This document shows, piece by piece, positions 1 to 8,104 of a stretch of DNA of 64,000 nt. The number at the start of each line of letters is the position of its first letter. The stretch's first letter is position 1. The stretch spans positions 541,276 through 605,275 of the forward strand of contig NZ_FOLM01000001.1 of the NCBI RefSeq assembly GCF_900112355.1, in the 5' to 3' direction. The translations under genes and the position numbers were made by a program. The DNA is from Streptomyces aidingensis. Lineage in GTDB: Bacteria; Actinomycetota; Actinomycetes; Streptomycetales; Streptomycetaceae. Below the pieces are notes generated by a model that was not told the origin of the DNA, did not search any database, and worked only from the letters and a program-made list of their open reading frames with translations.

Positions 1-1175
1 CGCTCGCCGAGGAGCTGTATGCCCGGGTGCCGCGCGGCGAACCGGCCGCCGGCGGCGCGGCGGCGGCCGGGCCGGGCCCGGCACCGGCCCCCCGGCGGGC
101 CACGGGCCGGGCGCTGCTGCCGCTGCTCCCCGGACTGCTGTGCGCCGCCGCCTTCGCCGCCGCCGCCGGACCGGTGCCCGCGGCGGCGGCCGGGCCGGTC
201 GCCCTGGCCGGTCCGCTGCTCGCCGCGGCCACCGCCGCCCCCGTGCTGCTGGAGCGGGCCGAGCGCCGCGCGGGCGCGGGAGCGGGCCTGCGCCTGGTCC
301 TGCTGTGCGCGCTGCCGCTGCTCGGCTACGCCCTGGTCGGTGACGCCGTGCTCGGCGAACTCTCCCCGCTGCTCCCCCTCCCGCCCGCCGGTGACCAGCG
401 CGCCGCCGCCGCGGCGACCGCCCTCACCCTGGCGCTGTCCGTGGCCCCGGCGGCCTGGACGCTGCGCTGGTTCCGGGCCAGGGCCCGGCTGTGCGTCGCC
501 CGTGCCCGCTCCACCCGGGAGTTCGCCGCCGCGGTGCGCCCGCTGCTGGCCGGGGCCGTGCTCGGCTTCGGCGGGGCGCTGGCCGCGCTCCATGCGCTGG
601 TGCGGGAGGTGCTGCCGCCGCCGGCCGGCGGCGGTCCGGTGCCGCCCACGGCGCTGCCCGCGCTGCTGGCCCTCGGGCTGCTGCTGTACGCGGCGCTGCT
701 GCTGGTGGCGCACGGCCGGTGCCGGGCCGCCGCCTCGGCGCTGGGCGCGGTCTGCGCGGCGCTGCTGACGGTGCTGTGCACCGCCGCCGCGGCCTGGCTG
801 CCGGCGCTGCGCTGGGCGGGCCGGCCGGTGGCCGCGCTGGCCGGTACGCACGGGCCGGGCGCGGTGACGGTGCTGGTCTGCGGCGCCGCGGCGGCCGGGC
901 TGCTGGCGTACGCCGCCCGGGTGCTGACCGGGGCCTGTGCCCACCGCCCCGCCGGGCCCGCCCCGGACGGCGCGGACGGCGATGGCGGGGGCCCGGGCCG
1001 TGGCCGCCGCGGGCGTCGCCGGTCCCCCTGCCCCCCGCCCCGCCCCGGCCCCGTACCCGGCCCGGCGTCCGATACCGACTTCGGGTTCCTGGCCACCGAC
1101 TTCTCCGACGACCGAACGAGCCGCGCGCCCTCCCCCAGCGCGCGTTCCCACGCCATGAAGGAGTTCCACCCATGA
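1..1175 (+). CDS. Polytopic membrane protein, 5'-partial; possible Pel-type exopolysaccharide export component
   Basis: The reading frame is open from the first bases of the window, so the true start lies upstream; the GTG at 27 is only the first in-window start codon. The visible part has about eight hydrophobic, Ala/Leu-rich segments (roughly codons 40-320), followed by a Gly/Pro/Arg-rich cytoplasmic-looking tail. Its stop overlaps the next start as ATGA (1172-1175), so translation is probably coupled to the epimerase gene. I do not recognise a family motif. The two following genes (epimerase, spherulin-4 glycosidase) are types found in Pel-like polysaccharide loci, where a PelG-type exporter sits beside them. 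That role is inferred from context only. Confidence 0.6.
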   Translation, partial: LAEELYARVPRGEPAAGGAAAAGPGPAPAPRRATGRALLPLLPGLLCAAAFAAAAGPVPAAAAGPVALAGPLLAAATAAPVLLERAERRAGAGAGLRLVLLCALPLLGYALVGDAVLGELSPLLPLPPAGDQRAAAAATALTLALSVAPAAWTLRWFRARARLCVARARSTREFAAAVRPLLAGAVLGFGGALAALHALVREVLPPPAGGGPVPPTALPALLALGLLLYAALLLVAHGRCRAAASALGAVCAALLTVLCTAAAAWLPALRWAGRPVAALAGTHGPGAVTVLVCGAAAAGLLAYAARVLTGACAHRPAGPAPDGADGDGGGPGRGRRGRRRSPCPPPRPGPVPGPASDTDFGFLATDFSDDRTSRAPSPSARSHAMKEFHP

Positions 1176-2152
1176 GAGTGCTGCTGCTGGGCGCGAGCGG
1201 GTATATCGGCCGCTTCGTGGCCGACCGGCTGCTGGCCGATCCCGCCGTCCACCTCACCGCCCTCGGCCGGGCCGACGACTCCGACGTCCGCTTCGACCTG
1301 GCCACCGGAAGCCCCGGAGCACTGACCCGCTTCCTGGACGCCGTCCACCCCGGCGTGGTGGTCAACTGCGCGGGCGCCATCCGGGGCACCGCCGGCGAAC
1401 TGATCCGGCACAACACCGTGGCCACCGCCACGGTCTGCGAGTCCATGCGGCGCAGCCGGTGCAGTGCCCGGCTGGTGCACATCGGCTGCGCCGCCGAGTA
1501 CGGCCCCTCCCAGCCCGGCTCGTCCCTGACCGAGGACGCCACCCCGCGTCCCGGCGGGCCGTACGGCGTCAGCAAGCTGGCCGCCTCCGAGCTGGTGCTC
1601 GGCTCCGGCCTGGACGCCATCGTGCTGCGGGTCTTCTCCCCGGCCGGACCCGGCACCCCGGCCGGCTCGCCGCTGGGCCGGCTGGCCGACTCGCTGCGCC
1701 GCGCCATGCAGCACGGCGACACCGAGCTGAAGCTGACCGGGCTCGGTGTGCAGCGGGACTTCGTGGATGTCCGGGACGTCGCCCGGGCCGTGCACGCCGC
1801 GACCCTGTCCGGCGCGCAGGGCGTGGTCAACATCGGCAGCGGGCACGCGGTGCGGCTGCGCGAGGCGGCGGTGACGCTCTCCCGGCTGTCCGGCTTCACC
1901 GGCTCGCTCCACGAACTCGACGCCGCCGGACCGGTCCCCGCCGCCGTGCTGCCCGCCCAGCGGGCGGACGACGGCCGCGGCCCGGGCGGCCCCGCCGCGG
2001 CCCCGCCGCACCACCCGCCGTATCCGGACGGCTGCGGCGCCTGGCAGCAGGCGGATGTGCGGTCCGCCCGGGACCGGCTGGGCTGGCGGGCCCGGATCAC
2101 CCTGGAGGAGTCGCTGGGCGACATCTGGATGGAGGCGGCATGCCGGATGTGA
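1172..2152 (+). CDS. NAD-dependent epimerase/dehydratase (extended SDR)
   Basis: A 326-residue protein of the extended short-chain dehydrogenase family, the group that includes UDP-sugar 4-epimerases. The N-terminal Rossmann motif GASGYIG is at residues 7-13 and the catalytic YxxxK (YGVSK) begins at Tyr131. A Thr/Ser-rich strand before it (HIGCAAEYGPS) matches the active-site Ser/Thr region. The start is fixed by GAAGGAG at 1157-1163 and by the ATGA overlap with the upstream membrane gene; the longer open frame from 491 is out-of-frame shadow. It overlaps the downstream glycosidase gene by 13 bases. In Pel-like clusters an epimerase (PelX) supplies UDP-GalNAc. That substrate is an inference here, since nothing in the sequence fixes it. 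Confidence 0.85.
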   Translation: MRVLLLGASGYIGRFVADRLLADPAVHLTALGRADDSDVRFDLATGSPGALTRFLDAVHPGVVVNCAGAIRGTAGELIRHNTVATATVCESMRRSRCSARLVHIGCAAEYGPSQPGSSLTEDATPRPGGPYGVSKLAASELVLGSGLDAIVLRVFSPAGPGTPAGSPLGRLADSLRRAMQHGDTELKLTGLGVQRDFVDVRDVARAVHAATLSGAQGVVNIGSGHAVRLREAAVTLSRLSGFTGSLHELDAAGPVPAAVLPAQRADDGRGPGGPAAAPPHHPPYPDGCGAWQQADVRSARDRLGWRARITLEESLGDIWMEAACRM

Positions 2153-3039
2153 GACCGGACATACCCCCGTGGGGACCGCCGCCGGGGCGGCCCGCCGTCC
2201 TCTCCCGCGCCGCCGGCGGCGCCGGCCGGGCCGGGGCCGTGCCCGCCGGGCGCGCCGTGCCCGCCGCGGCGCCGGAGCCCGGCGGGGGCCGTCCGCGGGC
2301 CGTGGTGGTACCGGGCTTCGGCCATCCCATGCTGGCGCCGCTGGAGTGGGCCGAACTGGTCCGGCCCGGCCTGCCGCTGGCCTGGGCGGTGCTCGGCCCG
2401 TCCGGCGCGGGCGGCGGGCCGGGCGGCCGGGCCGATCCGTTCTGCCGGACGGCGGCGGCCCGGCTGCGGGTCAGCGGGCGCCCGGTGCTGGGCCTGCTGG
2501 ACCTGGAGTTCGGGGCCCGGCCGTACCGGGAGCTGATCTGCGCGGCCCACCGCTATCTGCAGTGGTACCGGGTGGACGGCTTTCTGCTGGACGAGTGCCC
2601 GGGCGATCCGGAGGACCTGGACCGGATCGCCGCCCTGGTGCGGACCCTGACCGTGCTGCGGCCCGGTGCCCTGCTGGTGCTGGGCCATGACACCGGGGCG
2701 GCCGGGCGTCACCCGCATCCCGGCTATGCGGAGATCCCGGGCGTGCGGCAGCTGGTCACCTTCCGCGGCAGCTGGGCGCAGTACCGGGGATACCAGGCCC
2801 CGGAGTGGACCCGGCGCCATCCCGCCGCGCGTTTCTGCCATCTGGTCCACGGGGTCCCGGAGCGCGCCCTGGACCATGCGCTGCGGGTGGCCGGACGGGA
2901 GGGCGCGGGCGCGGTGTACGTCACCGACCGCTGTGGCCGCGCCCTCCCGGCCGGGCGCGGCCACACCGATCCCTGGGCCTCGCTGCCCGGCTACTGGGAC
3001 AGATTCGTCTCATGCGTCGGTACGGGTGTCTCGGAATGA
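2140..3039 (+). CDS. Spherulation-specific family 4 (spherulin-4 / GH135-like) protein
   Basis: A 299-residue protein. After a Pro/Ala/Gly-rich N-terminal linker (about 50 residues, no clear signal peptide) it has a TIM-barrel pattern typical of the spherulin-4 domain: VVVPGFGHP, then LGLLDLEFGARPY, then WYRVDGFLLDECPGD, which carries the conserved acidic residues at the strand ends. Characterised relatives (Aspergillus Sph3, GH135) hydrolyse galactosaminogalactan, and the hydrolase domain of PelA acts on a related polymer. The start ATG at 2140 lies inside the epimerase gene and is preceded by GGAGGC. Its place after a membrane protein and an epimerase suggests it processes a cationic amino-sugar polymer during synthesis. 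No catalytic activity can be claimed from sequence alone. Confidence 0.75.
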   Translation: MPDVRPDIPPWGPPPGRPAVLSRAAGGAGRAGAVPAGRAVPAAAPEPGGGRPRAVVVPGFGHPMLAPLEWAELVRPGLPLAWAVLGPSGAGGGPGGRADPFCRTAAARLRVSGRPVLGLLDLEFGARPYRELICAAHRYLQWYRVDGFLLDECPGDPEDLDRIAALVRTLTVLRPGALLVLGHDTGAAGRHPHPGYAEIPGVRQLVTFRGSWAQYRGYQAPEWTRRHPAARFCHLVHGVPERALDHALRVAGREGAGAVYVTDRCGRALPAGRGHTDPWASLPGYWDRFVSCVGTGVSE

Positions 3040-3102
3040 GATCGGTCGTGGCAGTGTTGCGTGGAGACGACAGCCTGTGTCCCCTTTACCAACGGAGTCC
3101 CC

Positions 3103-4281
3103 GTGTCGCTGCCACCCCTGGTCGAGCCGGCCGACGAGCTCACCGTAGACGAGGTCCGCAGGTACTCGCGCCACCTGATCATTCCGGACGTCGGGATGGA
3201 CGGACAGAAGCGGCTGAAGAACGCCAAGGTGCTGTGTGTGGGCGCCGGCGGCCTGGGCTCGCCCGCGCTGATGTACCTGGCCGCGGCCGGCGTCGGAACG
3301 CTCGGCATCGTGGAATTCGACGTCGTCGACGAGTCGAACCTCCAGCGCCAGATCATCCACAGCCAGGCGGACATCGGGAAGCCCAAGGCACTCTCCGCCA
3401 AGGAGACCGTCCAGGGCATCAACCCGTATGTCCGGGTCGACATCCATGAGGAACGGCTCGACGCCTCCAACGTCATGGAGCTGTTCGCCCAGTACGACCT
3501 GATCGTGGACGGCACCGACAACTTCGCCACCCGCTATCTGGTCAACGACGCCTGTGTGCTGCTGAACAAGCCCTATGTCTGGGGCTCCATCTACCGCTTC
3601 GACGGCCAGGCCTCGGTCTTCTGGTCCGAGCACGGCCCCTGCTACCGCTGCCTGTACCCGGAGCCGCCGCCGCCCGGCATGGTGCCATCCTGCGCCGAGG
3701 GCGGGGTGCTCGGCGTGCTGTGCGCGTCCATCGGCTCGATCCAGGTCAACGAGGCCATCAAGCTGCTGGCCGGCATCGGCGACCCGCTGGTCGGCCGCCT
3801 GATGATCTACGACGCCCTGGAGATGAACTACCGCCAGGTCAAGGTCCGCAAGGACCCCGACTGCGCGGTGTGCGGGGAGAACCCGACGGTCACCGAGCTG
3901 ATCGACTACGAGGCGTTCTGCGGCGTCGTCTCCGACGAGGCCCAGCAGGCCGCCGCCGGGGCCACCATCACCCCGGCCCAGCTCAAGGAGTGGATCGACA
4001 ACGGCGAGAAGCTGGACATCATCGATGTCCGGGAGCCGAACGAGTACGAGATCGTGGCCATCCCGGGCGCCCGGCTGATCCCCAAGAACGAGTTCCTGAT
4101 GGGCCGCGCCCTGGAGGAGCTCCCCCAGGACCGCCGGATCGTCCTGCACTGCAAGACGGGTGTCCGCTCCGCGGAAGTCCTGGCCGTCCTGAAGAACGCC
4201 GGTTTCGCCGACGCCGTGCACGTCGGCGGCGGCGTCATCGGCTGGGTCAACACCGTGGAACCCCACAAGCCGGTCTACTGA
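3103..4281 (+). CDS. moeZ: Adenylyltransferase/sulfurtransferase MoeZ
   Basis: A 392-residue fusion of an E1-like MoeB/ThiF adenylation domain and a C-terminal rhodanese domain. It activates ubiquitin-fold sulfur carriers (MoaD, ThiS, CysO types) and transfers sulfur to their C-termini. The nucleotide loop GAGGLGSP begins near residue 47. Two CxxC pairs (CYRC and CAVC) fit the structural zinc site, and the rhodanese active-site loop CKTGVRS has its Cys near residue 350. I chose GTG 3103, preceded by GGAG at 3094-3097, because it gives the usual family length; the frame stays open to 3061. It is followed by a strong hairpin. moaE lies about 31 kb downstream in this window, consistent with a molybdopterin role. 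Confidence 0.93.
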   Translation: MSLPPLVEPADELTVDEVRRYSRHLIIPDVGMDGQKRLKNAKVLCVGAGGLGSPALMYLAAAGVGTLGIVEFDVVDESNLQRQIIHSQADIGKPKALSAKETVQGINPYVRVDIHEERLDASNVMELFAQYDLIVDGTDNFATRYLVNDACVLLNKPYVWGSIYRFDGQASVFWSEHGPCYRCLYPEPPPPGMVPSCAEGGVLGVLCASIGSIQVNEAIKLLAGIGDPLVGRLMIYDALEMNYRQVKVRKDPDCAVCGENPTVTELIDYEAFCGVVSDEAQQAAAGATITPAQLKEWIDNGEKLDIIDVREPNEYEIVAIPGARLIPKNEFLMGRALEELPQDRRIVLHCKTGVRSAEVLAVLKNAGFADAVHVGGGVIGWVNTVEPHKPVY

Positions 4282-4303
4282 CGCCCACCCCGGACACCCA
4301 TCC

Positions 4304-4341
4304 GCACGGCCCCGGAGCAGCCATCCGCTCCGGGGCCGTGC
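4304..4341 (+). terminator. Intrinsic-type hairpin after moeZ
   Basis: A perfect 15-bp inverted repeat (4304-4318 with 4327-4341) with an 8-base loop starts 22 bases after the moeZ stop. There is no U-tract, which is common for GC-rich actinomycete terminators. Confidence 0.75.
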
Positions 4342-4429
4342 GCGCTGCGGCGCCGGCGCGGGTTTCCCGGCCGGGCCGCTGGCTACCCGTGGTCCGTCGA
4401 CTGTGCGCCCACATCAGGAAGGAGCGCTC

Positions 4430-5104
4430 ATGACTGACGGCGGACGTGCGCGGGAAACGGGCCAGGCGGCGCGTGAGCATGCCTCGGCCACGGCCGGCCG
4501 GGCCGGGCAGGCGGCGAGTGAGGTCGCCGGCACCGCCGCCCAGCAGGCGGGCACCGTGGCCGGGGAGGCGCGGCGGCAGGCCGGAGAGGCCGCGCAGGAT
4601 CTCAGGAAGCGGGTGCAGGACGAGGGCCGAGGGCAGATGGAACGCCTGGCCGGAGCCGTCCGGCAGTGGGCCGACGACCTGGACGGGATGGTGCGGAACG
4701 CGCCCGGGGACTCCTCGGCGCGTGCCCTGGCCGCCCAGGCGGCCGACGGCGGCCACCGCGCCGCGGACTATCTGGACCGCAACGGTGCGCAGGGCCTGAT
4801 CGGTGATCTCCGCGACTTCGCGCGCCGCAAGCCGGGTGCGTTTCTCGGCGGGGCGCTGCTCGCCGGCCTGGTGGCCGGACGGATGGCCAAGGCCGGCAAG
4901 GCGTCGGCGCAGGGCAACGGGCACGGGGACGGGGACGGGGACGGGGACGGATACGGCGGCGGCGATGCGTACGGCGACGGCCGCGGGCGGCAGGCTGCCG
5001 CCCCCGGGGAGGCCGGACCGGAGCCGGCGTGGCAGGGCGCGGGCCCGGGCCCGGACACGGCCCGCTCGCCGGAGTCCACCGGCTACCCGGGGACGGGGGT
5101 GTGA
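4430..5104 (+). CDS. Uncharacterised Ala/Gly-rich amphipathic protein of a holin/DUF3618 operon
   Basis: A 224-residue protein starting at ATG 4430, with a strong AGGAAGGAG at 4416-4424. The first half is a long polar helix rich in Ala, Gln, Arg and Glu with heptad-like spacing. A hydrophobic Gly/Ala/Leu segment near residues 135-160 (FLGGALLAGLVAGRMAK) could sit in or on the membrane, as in YtxH-type proteins. The C-terminal quarter is low-complexity, with a (GD)n run. The two following genes overlap or abut it and encode a holin-like membrane protein and a DUF3618 protein, a trio often seen together in Streptomyces. The function is unknown; a cell-envelope or stress role is a guess from composition. 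Confidence 0.8.
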   Translation: MTDGGRARETGQAAREHASATAGRAGQAASEVAGTAAQQAGTVAGEARRQAGEAAQDLRKRVQDEGRGQMERLAGAVRQWADDLDGMVRNAPGDSSARALAAQAADGGHRAADYLDRNGAQGLIGDLRDFARRKPGAFLGGALLAGLVAGRMAKAGKASAQGNGHGDGDGDGDGYGGGDAYGDGRGRQAAAPGEAGPEPAWQGAGPGPDTARSPESTGYPGTGV

Positions 5105-5105
5105 C

Positions 5106-5537
5106 ATGGCCACCGTCCACCAGGAATCACCCACGGAACACCGCCGCGCCGGCCGGCCCGAGGACGCCTCGGTCGGAGAGCTGCTGTCGGCGGTGGCCAC
5201 CGACGCGCAGCTGCTGTTCCGGCAGGAGGTGCAGCTCGCCAAGGCCGAGATCCGGCAGGAGGCCCGCAGCGCGGGCACCGCGGCCGGCATGTTCGGCGGG
5301 GCCGGGTTCGGCGGCTGCATGGTGGCCCTGTTCCTGTCCCTGGCGCTGCTGTTCGGGCTGGCCAATGTGATGGACGCGGGCTGGGCCGCGCTGATCGTCG
5401 CCGTGCTGTGGGCGGTGATCGCGGCGGTCCTGTTCGCCATGGGCCGCTCCCGGATGCGGAGCGTGTCCCCGAAACCGCAGCAGACCATGGAGAGCCTGAA
5501 GGAGGACGCGCAATGGGCACGTCACCCGACCAAGTGA
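5106..5537 (+). CDS. Actinobacterial holin-superfamily III membrane protein (phage_holin_3_6-like)
   Basis: A 143-residue protein with an amphipathic N-terminal region containing LFRQEVQLAKAEIRQEA, a family-typical stretch. Two transmembrane segments follow, near residues 60-85 and 93-113, and then a short basic tail. The start ATG 5106 lies one base after the stop of the upstream gene. Despite the name, chromosomal members are not linked to phage lysis genes, and none are present here. It overlaps the next gene by 25 bases, so the three genes form one transcription unit. Confidence 0.85.
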   Translation: MATVHQESPTEHRRAGRPEDASVGELLSAVATDAQLLFRQEVQLAKAEIRQEARSAGTAAGMFGGAGFGGCMVALFLSLALLFGLANVMDAGWAALIVAVLWAVIAAVLFAMGRSRMRSVSPKPQQTMESLKEDAQWARHPTK

Positions 5538-6169
5538 GGGCCGGCATCGCCACCACCCGGGAGAGGCTGTCCGAGGACGTCGACCGGCTCGTGGAGAAGA
5601 CCAGCCCCGCGCAGGCGATGCACCGGCGGAGCGAGAAGGTACGCGGCACCATGTCAGGAATGCGTGAACGGGTCATGGGAACGGCTTCGGAGACCGGCGG
5701 CCGGGCCGCCGGCCGGACGCGGCAGGCGGCGCACTCCGCGCAGCGGGGCGCCGGGGAGGCGGCCGAGGCGGTCCGGCAGGGACCGGAGCAGGCCATGCGC
5801 CGCACCCAGGGCAGCCCGCTGGCGGCCGGACTGGTCGCCTTCGGCGCCGGGCTGCTGGCCGGCTCCCTGCTGCCCGCCTCCGAGGCCGAGCAGCGGGCCG
5901 CCGGCCGGGCCGCCTCCGGCGGGGCGGGCCAGGCCATGGAGCCGGTCCGGCAGGCGGCCACGGAATCGGCGCAGCGGCTGAAGGAGGACGCGGCACAGAC
6001 CGCGAAGCAGGCGTCCGGGCAGGTCAAGGAGACCGCCGCGCAGGCCTCCCGGGAGACCGGGGAGCAGGCGCGGGACCGGGCCGGGCAGGTCCGCGACGAC
6101 GCCCGGGAATCCGGACGCCAGGTCGCCGGCGAGGCCCGCCGCAAGGGCCCGGACCCGGGAACCGGCTGA
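5513..6169 (+). CDS. DUF3618 domain-containing protein
   Basis: A 218-residue protein. The N-terminus (SPDQVRAGIATTRERLSEDVDRL) is the signature of DUF3618, a short domain found in actinobacterial envelope-associated proteins. A hydrophobic segment near residues 103-120 (GLVAFGAGLLAGSLL) is followed by a long charged Ala/Gln/Arg/Glu-rich helix. The start ATG 5513 lies inside the holin-like gene and is preceded by AAGGAGG. The repeated amphipathic helix resembles that of the first gene of the operon, so the two may interact, but this is inference. Confidence 0.85.
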   Translation: MGTSPDQVRAGIATTRERLSEDVDRLVEKTSPAQAMHRRSEKVRGTMSGMRERVMGTASETGGRAAGRTRQAAHSAQRGAGEAAEAVRQGPEQAMRRTQGSPLAAGLVAFGAGLLAGSLLPASEAEQRAAGRAASGGAGQAMEPVRQAATESAQRLKEDAAQTAKQASGQVKETAAQASRETGEQARDRAGQVRDDARESGRQVAGEARRKGPDPGTG

Positions 6170-6323
6170 CCCCGCGCCGGGGGAACCTCGCACAACTCGC
6201 ACAATGGGAGGGAAGCCCCGCCCGCCGAAGGGCATGGAAGCCCGTTGATACGGAGGCTGAACTCCGTGACCCGAGGGCGCAACGCCCGCCCAGGGGCATG
6301 AAATGAAGGTCCCCCGGCGCGAA

Positions 6324-6367
6324 CGCCGCGGCCCCGGAGCGCAGTTGCCGGCTCCGGGGCCGCGGCG
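6324..6367. terminator. Bidirectional hairpin between convergent genes
   Basis: A perfect 17-bp inverted repeat (6324-6340 with 6351-6367) with a 10-base loop lies between the DUF3618 gene (+) and the first S33 peptidase gene (-). It can serve both strands. Confidence 0.8.
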
Positions 6368-6368
6368 G

Positions 6369-8081
6369 TCAGCCGCAGACGAGGCCGTCCTGGGGAATCA
6401 GGCCGGCCAGGAGGTATTCCTCGACGGCGTCGTCGATGCACTCGTCGTTGCCGTAGGCGCCGTGGCCCTCGCCGTCGTAGGTGATCATGACGCCGACGCC
6501 CGCGCCGAGGGCGTCCCGCATCCGCTCGGTGCCCTCGTACGGGGTGGCCGGGTCGCCGGTGGTGCCGATCAGCAGGATCTCGGCGGAGCCGGTGGCATCG
6601 ATGCCGACCTGCTCATAGCTCTCGCTCTCCTCGGTGACCGGCCAGCCGGTGCAGCCCTCCACCGCCCAGACCAGATACGGGCCGAACACCGGGGAGGCCT
6701 CCTCGAAGGCGGCGCGGTGCTGCTCCACCGCCTCCCGGCCCAGGCCGGCCGGGTCGTCGTTGCAGCTGATGGTGGTGTGCGCGTCGTTCTGGTTGCTGTA
6801 CTCGCCGCTCTCGCCGCGGCCGTTGTAGAGGTCGGCGAAGGCCAGCAGCAGGGAGCCGTCGCCCTCCTCCATGGCCGCCCGCAGGCCCAGGGTCAGGTAC
6901 TGCCAGGTCTCCTGGTCGTAGAGGGTGGCCACGATGCCGGTCAGGGCGAGGTTCTGGGTCAGCTCGCGCTCGCCGTCGCCGTCGATCGGGGAGTCGGCGA
7001 GGGAGTCCAGGAAACCGGTCAGGAGCTCGGTGCCCTCCGCGCCGCCGGCGCCGGTGGGGCAGGCGTCCCCCTCGGTGTCGGCGCAGTCCGCCATGTAGTT
7101 CTCCAGGGCGAGCTGGAAACCGGCCGCCTGGTGCAGGGCGCGCTCGGCGCTGTCCTCGGCGGTCGGGTCCACGACCGCGTCGAACACGGCGCGGCCCACA
7201 TTCTCCGGGAACAGCGAGGCATAGACCGCGCCCAGTTCGGTGCCGTAGGAGAAGCCCAGGTAGTGCAGCTTGGTGTCGCCCAGCACATGGCGCATCAGAT
7301 CCAGGTCGCGGGCGGTGTTGGCGGTGTTGAGATGCGGCAGGACGTCACCGGAGTTGGCCTCGCAGGCGGCGATGTACTCCTCGTTGAGCTCGTCGTGGAG
7401 CTCCAGCTCCGCCTCGGTGTCGGGCGGGGAGCCCAGCTCCTGCCCGGCGGCGTCGGTGGCCTCGGCGTCCAGGCAGACCACGCCCGCGCTGCCGCCCACT
7501 CCCCGGGGGTCGAAACCGACCAGGTCGTAGCCGTCCCGCAGATCCTCGAAGTCCTCGGCGGCCAGCGGCAGGGTGGCGACGCCGGAGGCACCCGGGCCGC
7601 CGAAGTTGATCAGCAGCGAGCCGATCCGGTCGGCGGGCTCCGCGGGGGAGACCGCCCGGATCAGGGCCAGCTCGATGGTCTCGCCGTCCGGCGCGTCGTA
7701 GTCCAGCGGCACGGTCAGGGTGGTGCACTGCCAGGGGGTGCCGTCCGCCAGCTCGCCCGGGTCCTCGCCGCCGCCCTGGAGCACGGTCGGCTCCTCGCAG
7801 TCCACCCAGCTCAGCCGCTGCTGCGCGATGGCGTCCGGCATCCCGGGGTACGCCTGCGCGGCGGGGGTGGACTCGGCGACCGAGTCGGTGGCGCGCGGCG
7901 TCCCGGGCTCCTCGCCCCCGTCGGTGAAGCAGGCGGTGAGGAGGAGGGGAAGGGGCAGGGCCCAGGCGGCCCGCGCGCGGCCCCGGGCACGGCGGGCCCG
8001 GGCCCGGGCACCGGAACGGGCGGGAAAGGCGAAGGGTATTCGGCGGCGTGGGCGGCCGGGGCCGCGGTGGCGCAGGTGCAT
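6369..8081 (-). CDS. Lipoprotein alpha/beta-hydrolase, peptidase family S33 (TAP-like), copy 1
   Basis: A roughly 570-residue exported hydrolase of the Streptomyces tripeptidyl-aminopeptidase (Tap/SlpD-like) group, which removes peptides from protein N-termini outside the cell. A basic N-terminus leads to a lipobox LLTAC, so it is probably membrane-anchored. The triad is visible: nucleophile GFSYGT (Ser near residue 278), acid within TTGDPATPY, and His in GEGHGAY near the C-terminus (TAP-like C-terminal domain). The oxyanion region is NFGGPGASG. I prefer ATG 8081 because the GGGGGA ribosome site sits six bases upstream; the frame also offers GTG 8084. It follows copy 2 by about 20 bases and is probably cotranscribed with it. 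Confidence 0.88.
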   Translation of the reverse strand: MHLRHRGPGRPRRRIPFAFPARSGARARARRARGRARAAWALPLPLLLTACFTDGGEEPGTPRATDSVAESTPAAQAYPGMPDAIAQQRLSWVDCEEPTVLQGGGEDPGELADGTPWQCTTLTVPLDYDAPDGETIELALIRAVSPAEPADRIGSLLINFGGPGASGVATLPLAAEDFEDLRDGYDLVGFDPRGVGGSAGVVCLDAEATDAAGQELGSPPDTEAELELHDELNEEYIAACEANSGDVLPHLNTANTARDLDLMRHVLGDTKLHYLGFSYGTELGAVYASLFPENVGRAVFDAVVDPTAEDSAERALHQAAGFQLALENYMADCADTEGDACPTGAGGAEGTELLTGFLDSLADSPIDGDGERELTQNLALTGIVATLYDQETWQYLTLGLRAAMEEGDGSLLLAFADLYNGRGESGEYSNQNDAHTTISCNDDPAGLGREAVEQHRAAFEEASPVFGPYLVWAVEGCTGWPVTEESESYEQVGIDATGSAEILLIGTTGDPATPYEGTERMRDALGAGVGVMITYDGEGHGAYGNDECIDDAVEEYLLAGLIPQDGLVCG

Positions 8082-8104
8082 CACAGTTCCCCCTGTGTCG
8101 TGGG

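Noticed and set aside
326..2964. Long minus-strand open frames opposite the epimerase and spherulin-4 genes
   Set aside because: They are antisense shadows caused by extreme third-position GC bias, with low-complexity Arg/Gly/Pro/Ala translations and no ribosome sites.
5106..5537. Phage remnant suggested by the holin-like gene
   Set aside because: No lysin, structural or integrase gene is nearby; this holin superfamily is a normal chromosomal component of actinomycetes.
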